Assembly (NCBI RefSeq): GCF_015277515.1
Contig: NZ_CP063767.1
Coordinates: 124,001-188,000, forward strand
DNA: 64,000 nucleotides
Origin: Thermophilibacter immobilis
GTDB taxonomy: Bacteria > Actinomycetota > Coriobacteriia > Coriobacteriales > Atopobiaceae
Direction of reading: 5' to 3'
In this document: positions 38,222 to 47,241 of the stretch, piece by piece
Layout of the letters: each line of letters begins with the position of its first letter
Numbering within the stretch: position 1 is the first letter of the stretch
Notes under the pieces: generated by a model
Told to the model about the DNA's origin: nothing
What the model saw: only the letters and a program-made list of their open reading frames with translations
Database searches by the model: none
Position numbers and translations under genes: made by a program

Positions 38222-40981
38222 ATGGCAAACTTTCTCTCCAAGCTGCTCTCTATGGGATCTGACAGGGAGCTCAAGGAGTTTGAGCATATTACGGCGCAGG
38301 TAAACGACCTCGAACCAAGCTTCGAGGCCATGAGCGAGAAGGAGCTCCGGGGTTGCACCACCGCCTTCCGCGAGCGCTATGCCCAAGGCGAGACGCTCGA
38401 CGAGCTTCTGCCCGAGGCGTTCGCGGCCGTGCGCGAGGCCTCGCGTCGCACGTTGGGGCTCCGCCACTTTGACGTGCAGATTATCGGTGGCATCGCCCTG
38501 CATCGCGGGACGGTTGCCGAGATGAAGACCGGCGAGGGCAAGACGCTCGTCTCGACGCTCGCAGGCTACCTCAACGCCATTCCCGGCGAAGGCGTCCACA
38601 TTGTTACGGTGAACGACTACCTGGCCAAGCGAGACAGCGAGTGGATGGGGCGAATCTATCGCTACCTGGGTATGAAGGTCGGCCTGCTCCAGAACGGCAT
38701 GCGGCTCAATCTCAAGAAGCCTGCCTACGAGGCGGACGTTACCTACGGCACGAACTCCGAGTTCGGCTTTGACTATCTGCGCGACAACATGGTCACGCGC
38801 TCCAACATGCGCGTGCAGCGTGGTCACCATTACGCCATCGTTGACGAGGCAGACTCGATCCTCATCGACGAGGCCCGTACGCCGCTCATCATCTCGGGTG
38901 CCGGCACCAAGTCCGCGACCACTTACAAGGACTTCGCACGCGCCGTGCGCGGTCTCACGTCTGAAGTCGACTTCGAGATGGACGAGGCCAAGCACACGAT
39001 CGCCACGACCGACGAGGGCCTTAAGAAGATCGAGTGCGCCCTGGGCATCGAAGACCTCTACTCCGACGCCTCCGGTCAGCTCGTGAACCATCTTCAGCAG
39101 GCCCTCAAGGCCGAGTACATGTTCCACCGCGACCAGCAGTACGTGGTCACGGACGGCGAGGTCAAGATTGTCGACGAGTTCACGGGCCGCATCATGGAGG
39201 GCAGGCGCTACTCCGAGGGCCTGCACCAGGCGATCGAGGCCAAGGAGGGCGTGATCGTCCGCGAGGAGAACCAGACGCTCGCCACGATTACGCTGCAGAA
39301 CTACTTCCTCATGTATGACAAGCTCGCCGGCATGACGGGCACCGCCATGACCGAGGACGCGGAGTTCCGCGAGGTCTATCACGTTCCCGTCGAGGTCATT
39401 CCGCCCAACCGGCCCATCGTCCGCATCGACCACGAGGACCTTGTCTATCGCACGATCGAGTGCAAGTTCCAGGCCGTCGCCGATGACGTTGCCGAGCGTC
39501 ACGCAACGGGTCAGCCATGTCTGGTGGGTACTGTCTCCATCGAGAACTCCGAGCGCCTCTCACGCATCCTCGACAAGCGCGGCATCAAGCACAACGTCCT
39601 CAACGCCAAGTTCCACGAGCGCGAGGCGCAGATCGTTGCCCAGGCGGGACGCGAGGGCGCAGTCACGATTGCCACGAACATGGCCGGCCGCGGCACGGAC
39701 ATCCTTTTGGGCGGCAGCCCTGACCTCATCGCGCTCGACCTTCTCCGCGCACAGGGCGTGGAGCCCGAGGAGGCGACCGAGGAGCAGCACGACGCCGCCC
39801 TCGAAGAGGCAAAGAGGACGTGCAAGCGGGAGCATGACAACGTCATCAAGGCCGGTGGCCTGTGCGTCATTGGCACCGAGCGCCACGAGAGCCGACGCAT
39901 CGACAACCAGCTGCGCGGTCGTTCCGGCCGCCAGGGGGACCCCGGCGAGACGCAGTTCTACCTCTCCCTCGAAGATGACCTCATGCGCCTGTTCGGCGGC
40001 GACCGCATGGACCGCATCTCGGCCATGATGGAGCGCTACGAGATGCCGGACGACATGCCCATTCAGGCGAAGATGGTCAGCAAGGCCGTCGAGAGTGCTC
40101 AACGCAAGGTCGAGGAAGTCAACTTCTCGATGCGCAAGAACGTCCTTGACTACGACAACGTCATGAACACTCAGCGCCAGGTCATCTACGAGGAGCGCAA
40201 CAAGATTCTTGATGGCAAGGACCTGATGGAGCACATCGACGAGGTTGCCCTCGAGACGGTCCAGCGTGAGGTGAGTGGCTTTGCGCCACAGGACCATGAC
40301 GAGACGTGGGACGCGCGCGGCCTCTCAAAGTGGCTCATGGAGCTCACGGGTCGCAAGGACGTTCCCACGATCGACCCCGATGTCGACCCTGAGCCCGACG
40401 ACGTGGCCGCCCTCGTCGACGACTACGTGGACCGCTGCTTTGCCGAGAAGGCCGAGCGCATCGGCGAAGATCCCATGCACGCCCTCTCCGCTCAGGTCAT
40501 GCTCCGTGTGATCGACACGCGCTGGATGGCGTACCTCCAGGAGATGGACTACCTCAAGACGGGCATCGGCCTGCGCGGCTTTGGCCAGCGCGACCCCCTG
40601 GTGGAGTACAAGAGCGAGGCCTACTCCGCCTTCACCGAGCTCGTGAGCACGATGTACGAGGACTTCCTGCGCACGATCCTGCGCCTCGAGGTCGTGATGC
40701 GCCCCCGCGCCACCCCGAGCGAGGAGGAGCCTGACGAGCTGCACGGCGCCCAGTACTCGGGACCGTCGGAGGTCGACGGGGACCAAGGCGCGCGTCGTGC
40801 GCCCGCCCCCTCGACTCTCCAGGATCCCGCCGGTCCCCAGGGTGCCAACCCCGGAGCTGCGAAGCCGCGCACCTATCGCAAGGCCGACGACCCCGATCCC
40901 TACGTGGGCGTGGGTCGCAACGACCCCTGTCCCTGTGGGAGCGGCAAGAAGTTCAAGAACTGTCATGGCAGGAACCGGTAG
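38222..40981 (+). CDS. secA: Preprotein translocase ATPase SecA
   Basis: 919 residues. Drives export through SecYEG. Walker A MKTGEGKT at 101-108, VDEADSILIDEARTPLIISG as the DEAD-type Walker B, TNMAGRGTDILLGG in the second ATPase fold, and GRSGRQGDPGETQFYLS. The C terminus has the SEC-C zinc motif (CPCGSGKKFKNCHG), which binds SecB or ribosomes in other species. A single complete SecA1-type protein. Stop is directly followed by the prfB ATG. Confidence 0.97.
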   Translation: MANFLSKLLSMGSDRELKEFEHITAQVNDLEPSFEAMSEKELRGCTTAFRERYAQGETLDELLPEAFAAVREASRRTLGLRHFDVQIIGGIALHRGTVAEMKTGEGKTLVSTLAGYLNAIPGEGVHIVTVNDYLAKRDSEWMGRIYRYLGMKVGLLQNGMRLNLKKPAYEADVTYGTNSEFGFDYLRDNMVTRSNMRVQRGHHYAIVDEADSILIDEARTPLIISGAGTKSATTYKDFARAVRGLTSEVDFEMDEAKHTIATTDEGLKKIECALGIEDLYSDASGQLVNHLQQALKAEYMFHRDQQYVVTDGEVKIVDEFTGRIMEGRRYSEGLHQAIEAKEGVIVREENQTLATITLQNYFLMYDKLAGMTGTAMTEDAEFREVYHVPVEVIPPNRPIVRIDHEDLVYRTIECKFQAVADDVAERHATGQPCLVGTVSIENSERLSRILDKRGIKHNVLNAKFHEREAQIVAQAGREGAVTIATNMAGRGTDILLGGSPDLIALDLLRAQGVEPEEATEEQHDAALEEAKRTCKREHDNVIKAGGLCVIGTERHESRRIDNQLRGRSGRQGDPGETQFYLSLEDDLMRLFGGDRMDRISAMMERYEMPDDMPIQAKMVSKAVESAQRKVEEVNFSMRKNVLDYDNVMNTQRQVIYEERNKILDGKDLMEHIDEVALETVQREVSGFAPQDHDETWDARGLSKWLMELTGRKDVPTIDPDVDPEPDDVAALVDDYVDRCFAEKAERIGEDPMHALSAQVMLRVIDTRWMAYLQEMDYLKTGIGLRGFGQRDPLVEYKSEAYSAFTELVSTMYEDFLRTILRLEVVMRPRATPSEEEPDELHGAQYSGPSEVDGDQGARRAPAPSTLQDPAGPQGANPGAAKPRTYRKADDPDPYVGVGRNDPCPCGSGKKFKNCHGRNR

Positions 40982-42100
40982 ATGGCTGACGTTGCAAAAG
41001 CGACCCTTGATGCCCTTGCGCAGCGGCTCGACGAGGTAGAGGGCTACCTGCACCTTGACGCGCGCCGAGGTGAGATCGCGGACCTGGAGAAGAGGGGCGC
41101 CGCGGCTGGCTTCTGGGACGACGCCGATGCCGCCCGCGCCACCATGGCGCGCCTCTCGAGCGCGCGCGATGACGTCTCAGGCATGGAGTCGGCCCGGGCC
41201 AAGCTGGGAGACGCCCGCGCCGCCTTTGAGCTGGGTGAGGAGATGGACGACGAGGACCTTCTCGGGGAGGCGGCCGAGCTCTGTGCGTCACTCGAGCACG
41301 ACCTCTCCGAGCTCGAGCTCTCGAGCTGGTTTTCGGGTGACTTCGACCACGGAGACGCCATCGTCACGGTGACGCCGGGACAGGGCGGTCTCGAGGCCCA
41401 GGACTGGTGCGAGATGCTCTTCCACATGTACCTGCGCTACTGTGATCGGCGCGGCTGGAAGGTCACGGTCAACGACGCCCCGGTCGCGGAGGTTATCGGA
41501 CTCGACCGTGCCACGTTTACCGTGAGCGGTAAGAACGCCTATGGGATGCTCCGTGCCGAACAGGGCGTTCATCGTCTTGTGCGCATCTCTCCCACGGACG
41601 ACAAGAAGCGCCGGCAGACGACCTTTGCCGGCGTTGAGGTCCTCCCCGTGGTCCCCGAGGACGTCGAAGTGGACATCGATCCTTCCGACCTGCGCATCGA
41701 CGTGTACCATGCATCGGGCCCCGGCGGTCAGGGGGTGAACACGACCGATTCGGCCGTGCGCATCACCCACCTTCCCACGAACACGGTCGTGACCTGCCAG
41801 AACGAGCGCAGCCAGCTCCAGAACAAGGCTGCTGCCCTGCAGATTCTGCGCAGTCGTCTCTACGAGTTGGAGATGGCCAGGCGCGAGGCGGAGCTCGACG
41901 AGCTGAGAGGGCCCAAGCGCGCGATTGGCTTTGGCAACCAGATCAGAAGCTACGTGCTCTACCCCTATCAGCTCGTGAAGGACCTGCGTACGGGTGTGGA
42001 GACCGGCAACGTCGAGTCCGTCCTGTCCGATGGTGACCTGGACAAGTTCATCGTGGGCTATCACCGCTGGGCGGCGGGTGGTGGGGAGTCCTCCTCGTGA
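40982..42100 (+). CDS. prfB: Peptide chain release factor 2 with SPT in place of SPF
   Basis: 372 residues in one frame from ATG 40982, which immediately follows the secA stop; there is no in-frame UGA near codon 26, so the autoregulatory frameshift of many RF2 genes is absent. RF2 reads UAA and UGA. GGQ is at 248-250 (SGPGGQGVNTTDSAVR). The codon-reading tripeptide that is SPF in RF2 reads Ser203-Pro204-Thr205 (RLVRISPTDDKKRRQTTF); Thr at this place is typical of the RF1 P-x-T. Other features (overall length, EAQDWCEMLFHMYLRY, RRQTTFAGVEVLP) are RF2. The gene itself ends in TGA. Confidence 0.94.
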   Translation: MADVAKATLDALAQRLDEVEGYLHLDARRGEIADLEKRGAAAGFWDDADAARATMARLSSARDDVSGMESARAKLGDARAAFELGEEMDDEDLLGEAAELCASLEHDLSELELSSWFSGDFDHGDAIVTVTPGQGGLEAQDWCEMLFHMYLRYCDRRGWKVTVNDAPVAEVIGLDRATFTVSGKNAYGMLRAEQGVHRLVRISPTDDKKRRQTTFAGVEVLPVVPEDVEVDIDPSDLRIDVYHASGPGGQGVNTTDSAVRITHLPTNTVVTCQNERSQLQNKAAALQILRSRLYELEMARREAELDELRGPKRAIGFGNQIRSYVLYPYQLVKDLRTGVETGNVESVLSDGDLDKFIVGYHRWAAGGGESSS

Positions 42101-42972
42101 GCGGCTCCCGGTGGCGCGCGATCGCTCGTGATGCGACCCTCATCGTGGTCGGCTCCCTCATCTTTGCCGTGGGTGTGGACAGCTTCGAGATTCCCAATGG
42201 CCTTGCCGCTGGCGGCGTGACGGGTCTGGCTACGGTCTTTCATGCCATGGCCGGTACTGCGGGGTTCTACCTTCCCGTGGGCCTGCAGACCATCGTCATG
42301 AACGCTTTGCTTATGACGGTGGTCATTCGCTCGGGTGATAGGGGATACATTGCGCGGACCCTGGGCGGCATCATTGCCTGCGGCGTGTTGACCGACGTTC
42401 TTGCCCCGATTGTTCCTGTGCTCACGGGTGAGCGCGACCTGCTCCTGTGCGCCCTATGGGGTGGCGTCATCACGGGAGTGGGACTGGGTCTCGTGTTTCG
42501 CACGGGGGGAAACACCGGAGGGACCGACATCATCGCGCAGGTCATCGTGCGCAGATTTGGCATGCCCATGGGTACGGCCGTCATTATCGTGGACGGTATC
42601 ATAATCGCCTTCTCGGCTACGGTCTTCTCGGTTGAGCAGGCGCTCTATGCAGCCGTGGCGATGTTCATCTGCGGCAAGGTCATTGACGCCGTGGTGGACG
42701 GTCCGCGCACCGAGCGTGCCGCCTACATCATCTCGGTCGAGCACGACAAGATCGCCAACGCGATCCTCTACACCCTCAACCGGGGCTGTACCGAGCTTCA
42801 GGCGCGTGGCGTCTGGAGTGGCAGCTCCCGACCGGTTCTTTTCTGCGTGCTGGGGCGCTCGGAGAGTACGCGCCTCAAAAAGATCGTCGCCGCATGCGAC
42901 CCTGAGGCCATCGTGATTATCTCTGAGGTCCACGAGGTCTTTGGCGAGGGATTCAAGCAGATCGAGGGCTAG
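42097..42972 (+). CDS. YitT-family membrane protein (DUF161 plus DUF2179)
   Basis: 291 residues, GTG start overlapping the prfB stop by four bases. Five to six membrane spans in the first 190 residues with the family motifs FEIPNGLAAGGVTGLA and GGNTGGTDIIAQ; the soluble C-terminal DUF2179 domain follows (AAYIISVEHDKIANAIL...GCTELQARGVWSG...IISEVHEVFGEGF). Function in the family is unknown. Its TAG stop overlaps the stop of the convergent DeoR gene in a shared CTAG. Confidence 0.9.
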   Translation: MSGSRWRAIARDATLIVVGSLIFAVGVDSFEIPNGLAAGGVTGLATVFHAMAGTAGFYLPVGLQTIVMNALLMTVVIRSGDRGYIARTLGGIIACGVLTDVLAPIVPVLTGERDLLLCALWGGVITGVGLGLVFRTGGNTGGTDIIAQVIVRRFGMPMGTAVIIVDGIIIAFSATVFSVEQALYAAVAMFICGKVIDAVVDGPRTERAAYIISVEHDKIANAILYTLNRGCTELQARGVWSGSSRPVLFCVLGRSESTRLKKIVAACDPEAIVIISEVHEVFGEGFKQIEG

Positions 42973-43766
42973 CGCCCGCTGCTGCCGCTGTCTGTCTCGA
43001 GCGTGGGATCGACGCGTATGACCTCGCCTAGTCCGTAATTCTTGAGCGTGGAGACCTGTGCGTCCGTTGCCCCTGTGTCCGTGATGAGCAGGTCAACCTC
43101 GTCGGTCGAGCCAAACTGGAAGCTCGAGGTGAGTCCAATCTTGGAGGAGTCGGCGACGATGACGTGCAGCTTGGAGCGCTCGAGCATGAGCGCGTTGATG
43201 GCGGGCTCCGGGGCTGTGGCCGAGGTGAGCCCGTAGTTCGCCGACAGACCGGTGAGGCCGAGGAAGCACTTGGTTGCCGTGACGCGCTTTATGTAGGCAA
43301 GGGCAATCTCGCCGGTCATGGAGGCGCGCGGTGGGCGAATCTCGCCGCCCGTGAGCAGGATGGCAAGGTTGGGGCACTCATCAAGAAGCAGCGCCTTGCC
43401 ATTGTTGGTGATGACGGTGACGTCTTGCGCCGTGATGAAGTCGATGATGCCCAGGGCGGTCGAGCTTGCGTTGAGAAAGATGCAGTCCCCGTCCTCGACG
43501 TGCTGGGCGGCCTCGTGGGCGATGGCTCGATTGGCGCGAATCTGGCGCGAGCCGGAGGGTCGACCAAGGGGGTTCAGGAGCGTGGCAGTCCCATACTGGC
43601 GCGAGACCACCTGGCGCGTCTCGAGGTAGTCGAGGTCACGGCGGATGGTAAGGGCCGACACCTCAAAATGCTCGGCGAGATCCGAGACGCTCACCTGGCC
43701 CTGGCTCTCGAGCAGAGCGATAATGGCATCCCGACGCGAGGCAACGAAGGCCTTGCTCCTCTTCAT
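42969..43766 (-). CDS. DeoR-family transcriptional regulator
   Basis: 265 residues. N-terminal winged helix (SRRDAIIALLESQGQVSVSDLAEHFEVSALTIRRDLDYLE) and C-terminal DeoR sensor domain (VEDGDCIFLNASSTALGIIDFI, VITNNGKALLLDE, LTGGEIRPPRASMTGEIAL, VADSSKIG), which resembles sugar-phosphate isomerases and binds phosphorylated sugars. ATG 43766 chosen (GGGAGC ribosome site, family-typical start). Divergent from the PTS operon across 448 bp, so it is the likely repressor of that operon, with a phosphorylated intermediate as inducer. Confidence 0.92.
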   Translation of the reverse strand: MKRSKAFVASRRDAIIALLESQGQVSVSDLAEHFEVSALTIRRDLDYLETRQVVSRQYGTATLLNPLGRPSGSRQIRANRAIAHEAAQHVEDGDCIFLNASSTALGIIDFITAQDVTVITNNGKALLLDECPNLAILLTGGEIRPPRASMTGEIALAYIKRVTATKCFLGLTGLSANYGLTSATAPEPAINALMLERSKLHVIVADSSKIGLTSSFQFGSTDEVDLLITDTGATDAQVSTLKNYGLGEVIRVDPTLETDSGSSGR

Positions 43767-44214
43767 GGACAGCTCCCTGAAAAATACGTGGCTTGATGAA
43801 GCTGGATGGTTACAGAGCATTATACGAATGCTATCCAAAAAATCAACCATAACCAATTATAAAATATAAGATAAAAGCTCATATAAATAGAATAAAAAGT
43901 AAATAAAAATACTTAGGCCTACTTTTTCGTATAGAGCATTCATAAACAGTATAAATCTCATAATAATGAATAGTATATAGATGTTAAACACTCAAAACTA
44001 GATTTATAAAGTAAATTAAATGATATACCTTTTAGGGATGAAAAAGGACCACTGACAGAACTTCTGAAAAAATGAAGAAGTTAATGTGAAAAAATCGTTG
44101 CCATGGCGTTCATTTAGTGACACACTTACGAACGTTGGATTTGGAAAATTCAGCAGCCGAGCGACAAAGAATCGCTCCTGGTGAACCACGCATGGGAAGT
44201 TGAGGTGAGTACGC
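43767..44214. promoter_or_regulatory. AT-rich divergent regulatory region of the PTS/aldolase operon
   Basis: 448 bp without a gene, strikingly AT-rich from about 43800 to 44100. AGCATT (43816-43821) and AATGCT (43827-43832) form an inverted repeat around ATACG; AGAGCATT occurs again at 43932-43939 beside another CGTATA. These are candidate DeoR operators, and the A/T tracts suggest curved DNA. Exact promoters are not assignable by eye. Confidence 0.55.
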
Positions 44215-44670
44215 ATGCTGAGTGATCTTCTCGACAAGAGCCTCGTTCGGCTTAATGTCGAGGCCACCGACTGGCAAGACGCTATCAGAAAGTCTGCCCA
44301 GCCGTTGGTGGAAAACGGTAAGGTCACCCCGGGCTACGTCGACGACATTATCAAGGGCGTCCTCGATCTTGGGCCCTACATCGTCATCACGGAGCACGTG
44401 GCCCTTCCGCACGCGCGTCCCGAAAGCGGCGCGCTTGAGTCTGCCGTGGGGATTGTCACGCTTAGGGACCCCGTCGAGTTTGGCAGCGCCGATAACGACC
44501 CCGTCAAGTTCCTGTTTCCTCTGAGTGCCAAAGATAACGACAGCCATCTGAGCGCCCTACAGTCCCTCGTTGAGCTCTTGAGCGATCCGGACTTTTTTGC
44601 CCAGCTGGAAAACGCCAGAACGCCACAGGACGTCGTGGACCTTGTCCACACAAAGGAAGGGAGATCGTAA
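44215..44670 (+). CDS. PTS EIIA component, ascorbate/mannitol (type 2) family
   Basis: 151 residues, cytoplasmic. Accepts phosphate from HPr on His66 (EHVALPHARPE) and passes it to IIB. The PTS_EIIA_2 pattern is complete: W-x-AI near the N terminus, TPGYVDDIIKGVLDLGPYIVI, and AVGIVTLRDPVEFGS. TTGAGGTGAG ribosome site. First gene of the operon; its TAA overlaps the IIB start by one base. Confidence 0.92.
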   Translation: MLSDLLDKSLVRLNVEATDWQDAIRKSAQPLVENGKVTPGYVDDIIKGVLDLGPYIVITEHVALPHARPESGALESAVGIVTLRDPVEFGSADNDPVKFLFPLSAKDNDSHLSALQSLVELLSDPDFFAQLENARTPQDVVDLVHTKEGRS

Positions 44671-44969
44671 TGTCTCAGAAAAAGTACCAGGCACTAGTTT
44701 GCTGCCGCGCCGGAATGGGCTCGTCTATGATGCTCAAGATCAAGTGTGACCAGGTCATCAATGAGGAGAAGCTCCCCATCGAGACCGAGCACGGTAACCT
44801 CGACTCACTTATCGGCTTTACCGGTGACCTTGTTATCACCATGTCCGACCTAACCAATGAGCTCAGCGCCGACCCCCGCGTTCCCTCCGCCATCGGTATC
44901 ACCAATATCGTCGACAAGAAGGAGATCAAGGAGAAGCTCACTGCGTGGCTCGCCGAGCATGCCGCATAG
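44670..44969 (+). CDS. PTS EIIB component, ascorbate (UlaB/SgaB-like) family
   Basis: 99 residues, cytoplasmic. The phospho-Cys loop is Cys12 in CCRAGMGSSMML, matching the C-x-x-G-x-G-S-S pattern of ascorbate-type IIB. Carries phosphate from IIA to the incoming substrate in IIC. Confidence 0.92.
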   Translation: MSQKKYQALVCCRAGMGSSMMLKIKCDQVINEEKLPIETEHGNLDSLIGFTGDLVITMSDLTNELSADPRVPSAIGITNIVDKKEIKEKLTAWLAEHAA

Positions 44970-45044
44970 CCCTCTCGCGTTTTTTGCCTTGCCTCTGACT
45001 GAGTAGGTCAAACGAAACTATTGGTACTCTTGGAAGGAAAACGT

Positions 45045-46346
45045 ATGCTTGATGCCCTCCTCATGCAGATTAGGGATACGGCCGTCATCATGGGCGTCAT
45101 TGCCCTTGTCGGCCTCCTGCTGCAGAAGAAGTCGGCCGTCGATGTCTTCTCCGGTACGGTGAAGACCATCATCGGCTTCATGATCTTCAACATCGGATCT
45201 GATGCCATGTCGGCGCAGATTACCATCTTCTCTGACATGTTCACCAGGGCGTTTAGCGTCCATGGCGTTGTGACCCAGGTCGAGGTCGCCACGGCGCTCG
45301 CCCTGAACACCTATGGTACCGAGGTCGCGCTCGTCATGGTACTCGGCTTCGTCATGAACCTCGTGTTCGCCAAGGTGACGCCCTTCAAGGCCGTCTTCCT
45401 GACGGGTCAGCACTTCCTGTATTTTGCTTGCGTCCTAGCGCTCGTCTTTATCGCACTCGGTGCTCCGACCTTTGTGACGGTCATTCTCGGTGGCATTATC
45501 CTGGGCTTCTGTGGAGCCTCTCTGCCCACGCTCTGCCAGCCGTTCGTGAACAAGCTCGTGGGCAACGACAGCATCGCCCTTGGCCACTTCAACTGCATCG
45601 GCTACGCCTTCTCCGGATACGTGGGCAAGCTCTTCGCCAAGAAGAACGACGCCGATGAGGGCAAGGAGGAGAAGGAGCTTCCCGAGTTCTTCAAGCTCTT
45701 CAAGGACTTCGTCTTCTCGGTGGCCCTGTTCATGATCGTGCTCTTCTACATCGTGACTATCGCCTGCTTCGTCACGGGCCAGTTTGACACCGAGCTTGCC
45801 TCCGGCAAGGCCTTTACCAGCTACTTCGGAAACGACGTGTGGTGGATTTGGCCCTTCCTCGCAGGCCTCAAGTTCGCTGCAGGCATGTCTGTCCTGATCT
45901 ACGGCGTTCGCCAGTTCATCGCCGAGATCACTGCCGCGTTCGTGGGCATCTCCGAGAAGCTCATCCCCGACGCTCGCCCTGCCGTTGACTGCCCGGCCAT
46001 CTTCCCGTTTGCGCCGAACGCCGTCATCATTGGCTTCATTGGCTCCTTCCTGGGTGGCCTCGTGGCCATGGCCTTCATGGTTGCCCTCCACTCCGAGACC
46101 ATCATGATCCCGGCTGCCGGCATCTGCTTCTTCTCGGGCGGCACCTGCGGCGTGTGCGGCTACGCCTACGGCGGATGGCGTGGAGCTTTTCTTGGCTCCT
46201 TCATCGTGGGCATCTTCCTGTGCGCAGGCCCGCTCGTGCTCTATCCGGCCTTCGCCAACCTCGGCATCGCCGAGGCCTCCTTCCCGAACGTCGACTACAA
46301 CATCATCGGCTCGATCATCTACGGGATTGGTCACATCTTTGCATAG
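45045..46346 (+). CDS. PTS EIIC component, ascorbate (UlaA/SgaT) family
   Basis: 433 residues, about 10-11 membrane spans. Substrate-translocating part of the PTS. UlaA-like features: N-terminal GVIALVGLLLQKKSAVDVFSGTVKTIIGFMIFNIG, ALNTYGTEVALVMVLGF, the FVTVILGGIILG segment, VRQFIAEITAAFVGISEKLIP, and HSETIMIPAAG. A short charged cytoplasmic loop (KKNDADEGKEEKELPEFF) follows the YVGKLF segment. ATG 45045 after GGAAGG is chosen over the in-frame TTG at 45021. The UlaA family also transports substrates other than ascorbate, so the substrate is not settled by homology. Confidence 0.92.
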   Translation: MLDALLMQIRDTAVIMGVIALVGLLLQKKSAVDVFSGTVKTIIGFMIFNIGSDAMSAQITIFSDMFTRAFSVHGVVTQVEVATALALNTYGTEVALVMVLGFVMNLVFAKVTPFKAVFLTGQHFLYFACVLALVFIALGAPTFVTVILGGIILGFCGASLPTLCQPFVNKLVGNDSIALGHFNCIGYAFSGYVGKLFAKKNDADEGKEEKELPEFFKLFKDFVFSVALFMIVLFYIVTIACFVTGQFDTELASGKAFTSYFGNDVWWIWPFLAGLKFAAGMSVLIYGVRQFIAEITAAFVGISEKLIPDARPAVDCPAIFPFAPNAVIIGFIGSFLGGLVAMAFMVALHSETIMIPAAGICFFSGGTCGVCGYAYGGWRGAFLGSFIVGIFLCAGPLVLYPAFANLGIAEASFPNVDYNIIGSIIYGIGHIFA

Positions 46347-46393
46347 TTCCCAGCCTGGGAACGCTCTGCCTACTCAGCTCTAAGGTCTTTGGC

Positions 46394-46427
46394 CGAGGGC
46401 GCTCGTGGAAGCCCACGGGCGCCCTCG
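46394..46427 (+). other. Strong intercistronic hairpin between PTS IIC and aldolase genes
   Basis: 15-bp stem with one T-G wobble (46394-46408 with 46413-46427), loop AAGC, no U tract. A smaller palindrome GTTCCCAG-C-CTGGGAAC sits right at the IIC stop (46346-46362). Likely sets mRNA stability or partial termination between transport and enzyme genes. Inference. Confidence 0.55.
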
Positions 46428-46452
46428 CCTCGTAAAGTGAAAGGAGACACCC

Positions 46453-47238
46453 ATGCTCGAAGCCGCTCGCATTGCCGACGCCCATCTCGGTGGCCTGCTC
46501 GTGCAGGTGATTGACTCCGCACCCGTCGTGATGATGGCACGTAACGCCGGCATCGACTTCCTGCTGTTCGACAACGAGCACGGAGACGTGGACGACGCGC
46601 GCCTGAGCTCTCTCATGATGCTGGGAAACGCCGTGGGCCTTCCCTCGATCGTACGCGCGCCGCAGCTTGCCCGCGCCGACGTCTCGCGGCTTCTCGACCG
46701 AGGAGCGACGGGCGTCATGGTCCCCATGATCGAGACGATCGGGCAGGCGCGACAGCTGGCATCGTGGGCCAAGTATCCGCCCCTCGGGCGTCGAAGCTAC
46801 TCGGGCGGTGCCCATACGGGATACGGCCCCTCGGGAGGCCATGCGCTCAACATGAAGCACGCCAACGCGCAGACGTTGGCAATTGTCCAGATAGAAACCG
46901 TCGCGGGCGTTGAGAGCGTCGAGGAGATCCTTGCGGTGGACGGCATCGATGCCGCCATTATTGGTCCCTGCGACCTGGCAATCTCAATGGGACGCCCGGA
47001 TGAGGTCGGATGCGACGAGGAGCTTCGGCTCATCGATCGCGTCAGTGATGCCTGCAAGGCCGCGCACAAGGGCTTTGGCATCATTGGCGGAAACGAACTC
47101 ATCGCCCGCTACGCCCCGGACATCAATCTCATGGTCTCTGCCCTTGATGCGCACATCCTACGCGCCGCCCTCTCCGCTGCCGCGTCAGACTACGACCGAC
47201 TGCGCGCCCAGGCGCAGGGTCGGCCACACGCGAGGTAG
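46453..47238 (+). CDS. HpcH/HpaI-family class II pyruvate aldolase
   Basis: 261 residues. Metal-dependent retro-aldol cleavage of 2-keto-3-deoxy sugar acids or related compounds to pyruvate and an aldehyde. Family motifs: LFDNEHGDVDD (normally DxEH), GATGVMVPMIET, PPLGRRSYSGG, and the metal ligands Glu in VQIET and Asp in IIGPCDLAISMG. AAAGGAGAC ribosome site. Second functional block of the PTS operon. Precise substrate unknown. Confidence 0.9.
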   Translation: MLEAARIADAHLGGLLVQVIDSAPVVMMARNAGIDFLLFDNEHGDVDDARLSSLMMLGNAVGLPSIVRAPQLARADVSRLLDRGATGVMVPMIETIGQARQLASWAKYPPLGRRSYSGGAHTGYGPSGGHALNMKHANAQTLAIVQIETVAGVESVEEILAVDGIDAAIIGPCDLAISMGRPDEVGCDEELRLIDRVSDACKAAHKGFGIIGGNELIARYAPDINLMVSALDAHILRAALSAAASDYDRLRAQAQGRPHAR

Positions 47239-47241
47239 CAC

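Noticed and set aside
40982-41100. RF2 programmed frameshift
   Set aside because: The gene is open in one frame from the ATG, with no in-frame TGA near codon 26, so no frameshift is needed.
44215-46346. Calling the PTS an ascorbate transporter with ula gene names
   Set aside because: The transporter family is right, but the ascorbate-specific enzymes UlaD-UlaG are not in the cluster, so the substrate is left open and no gene symbols were given.
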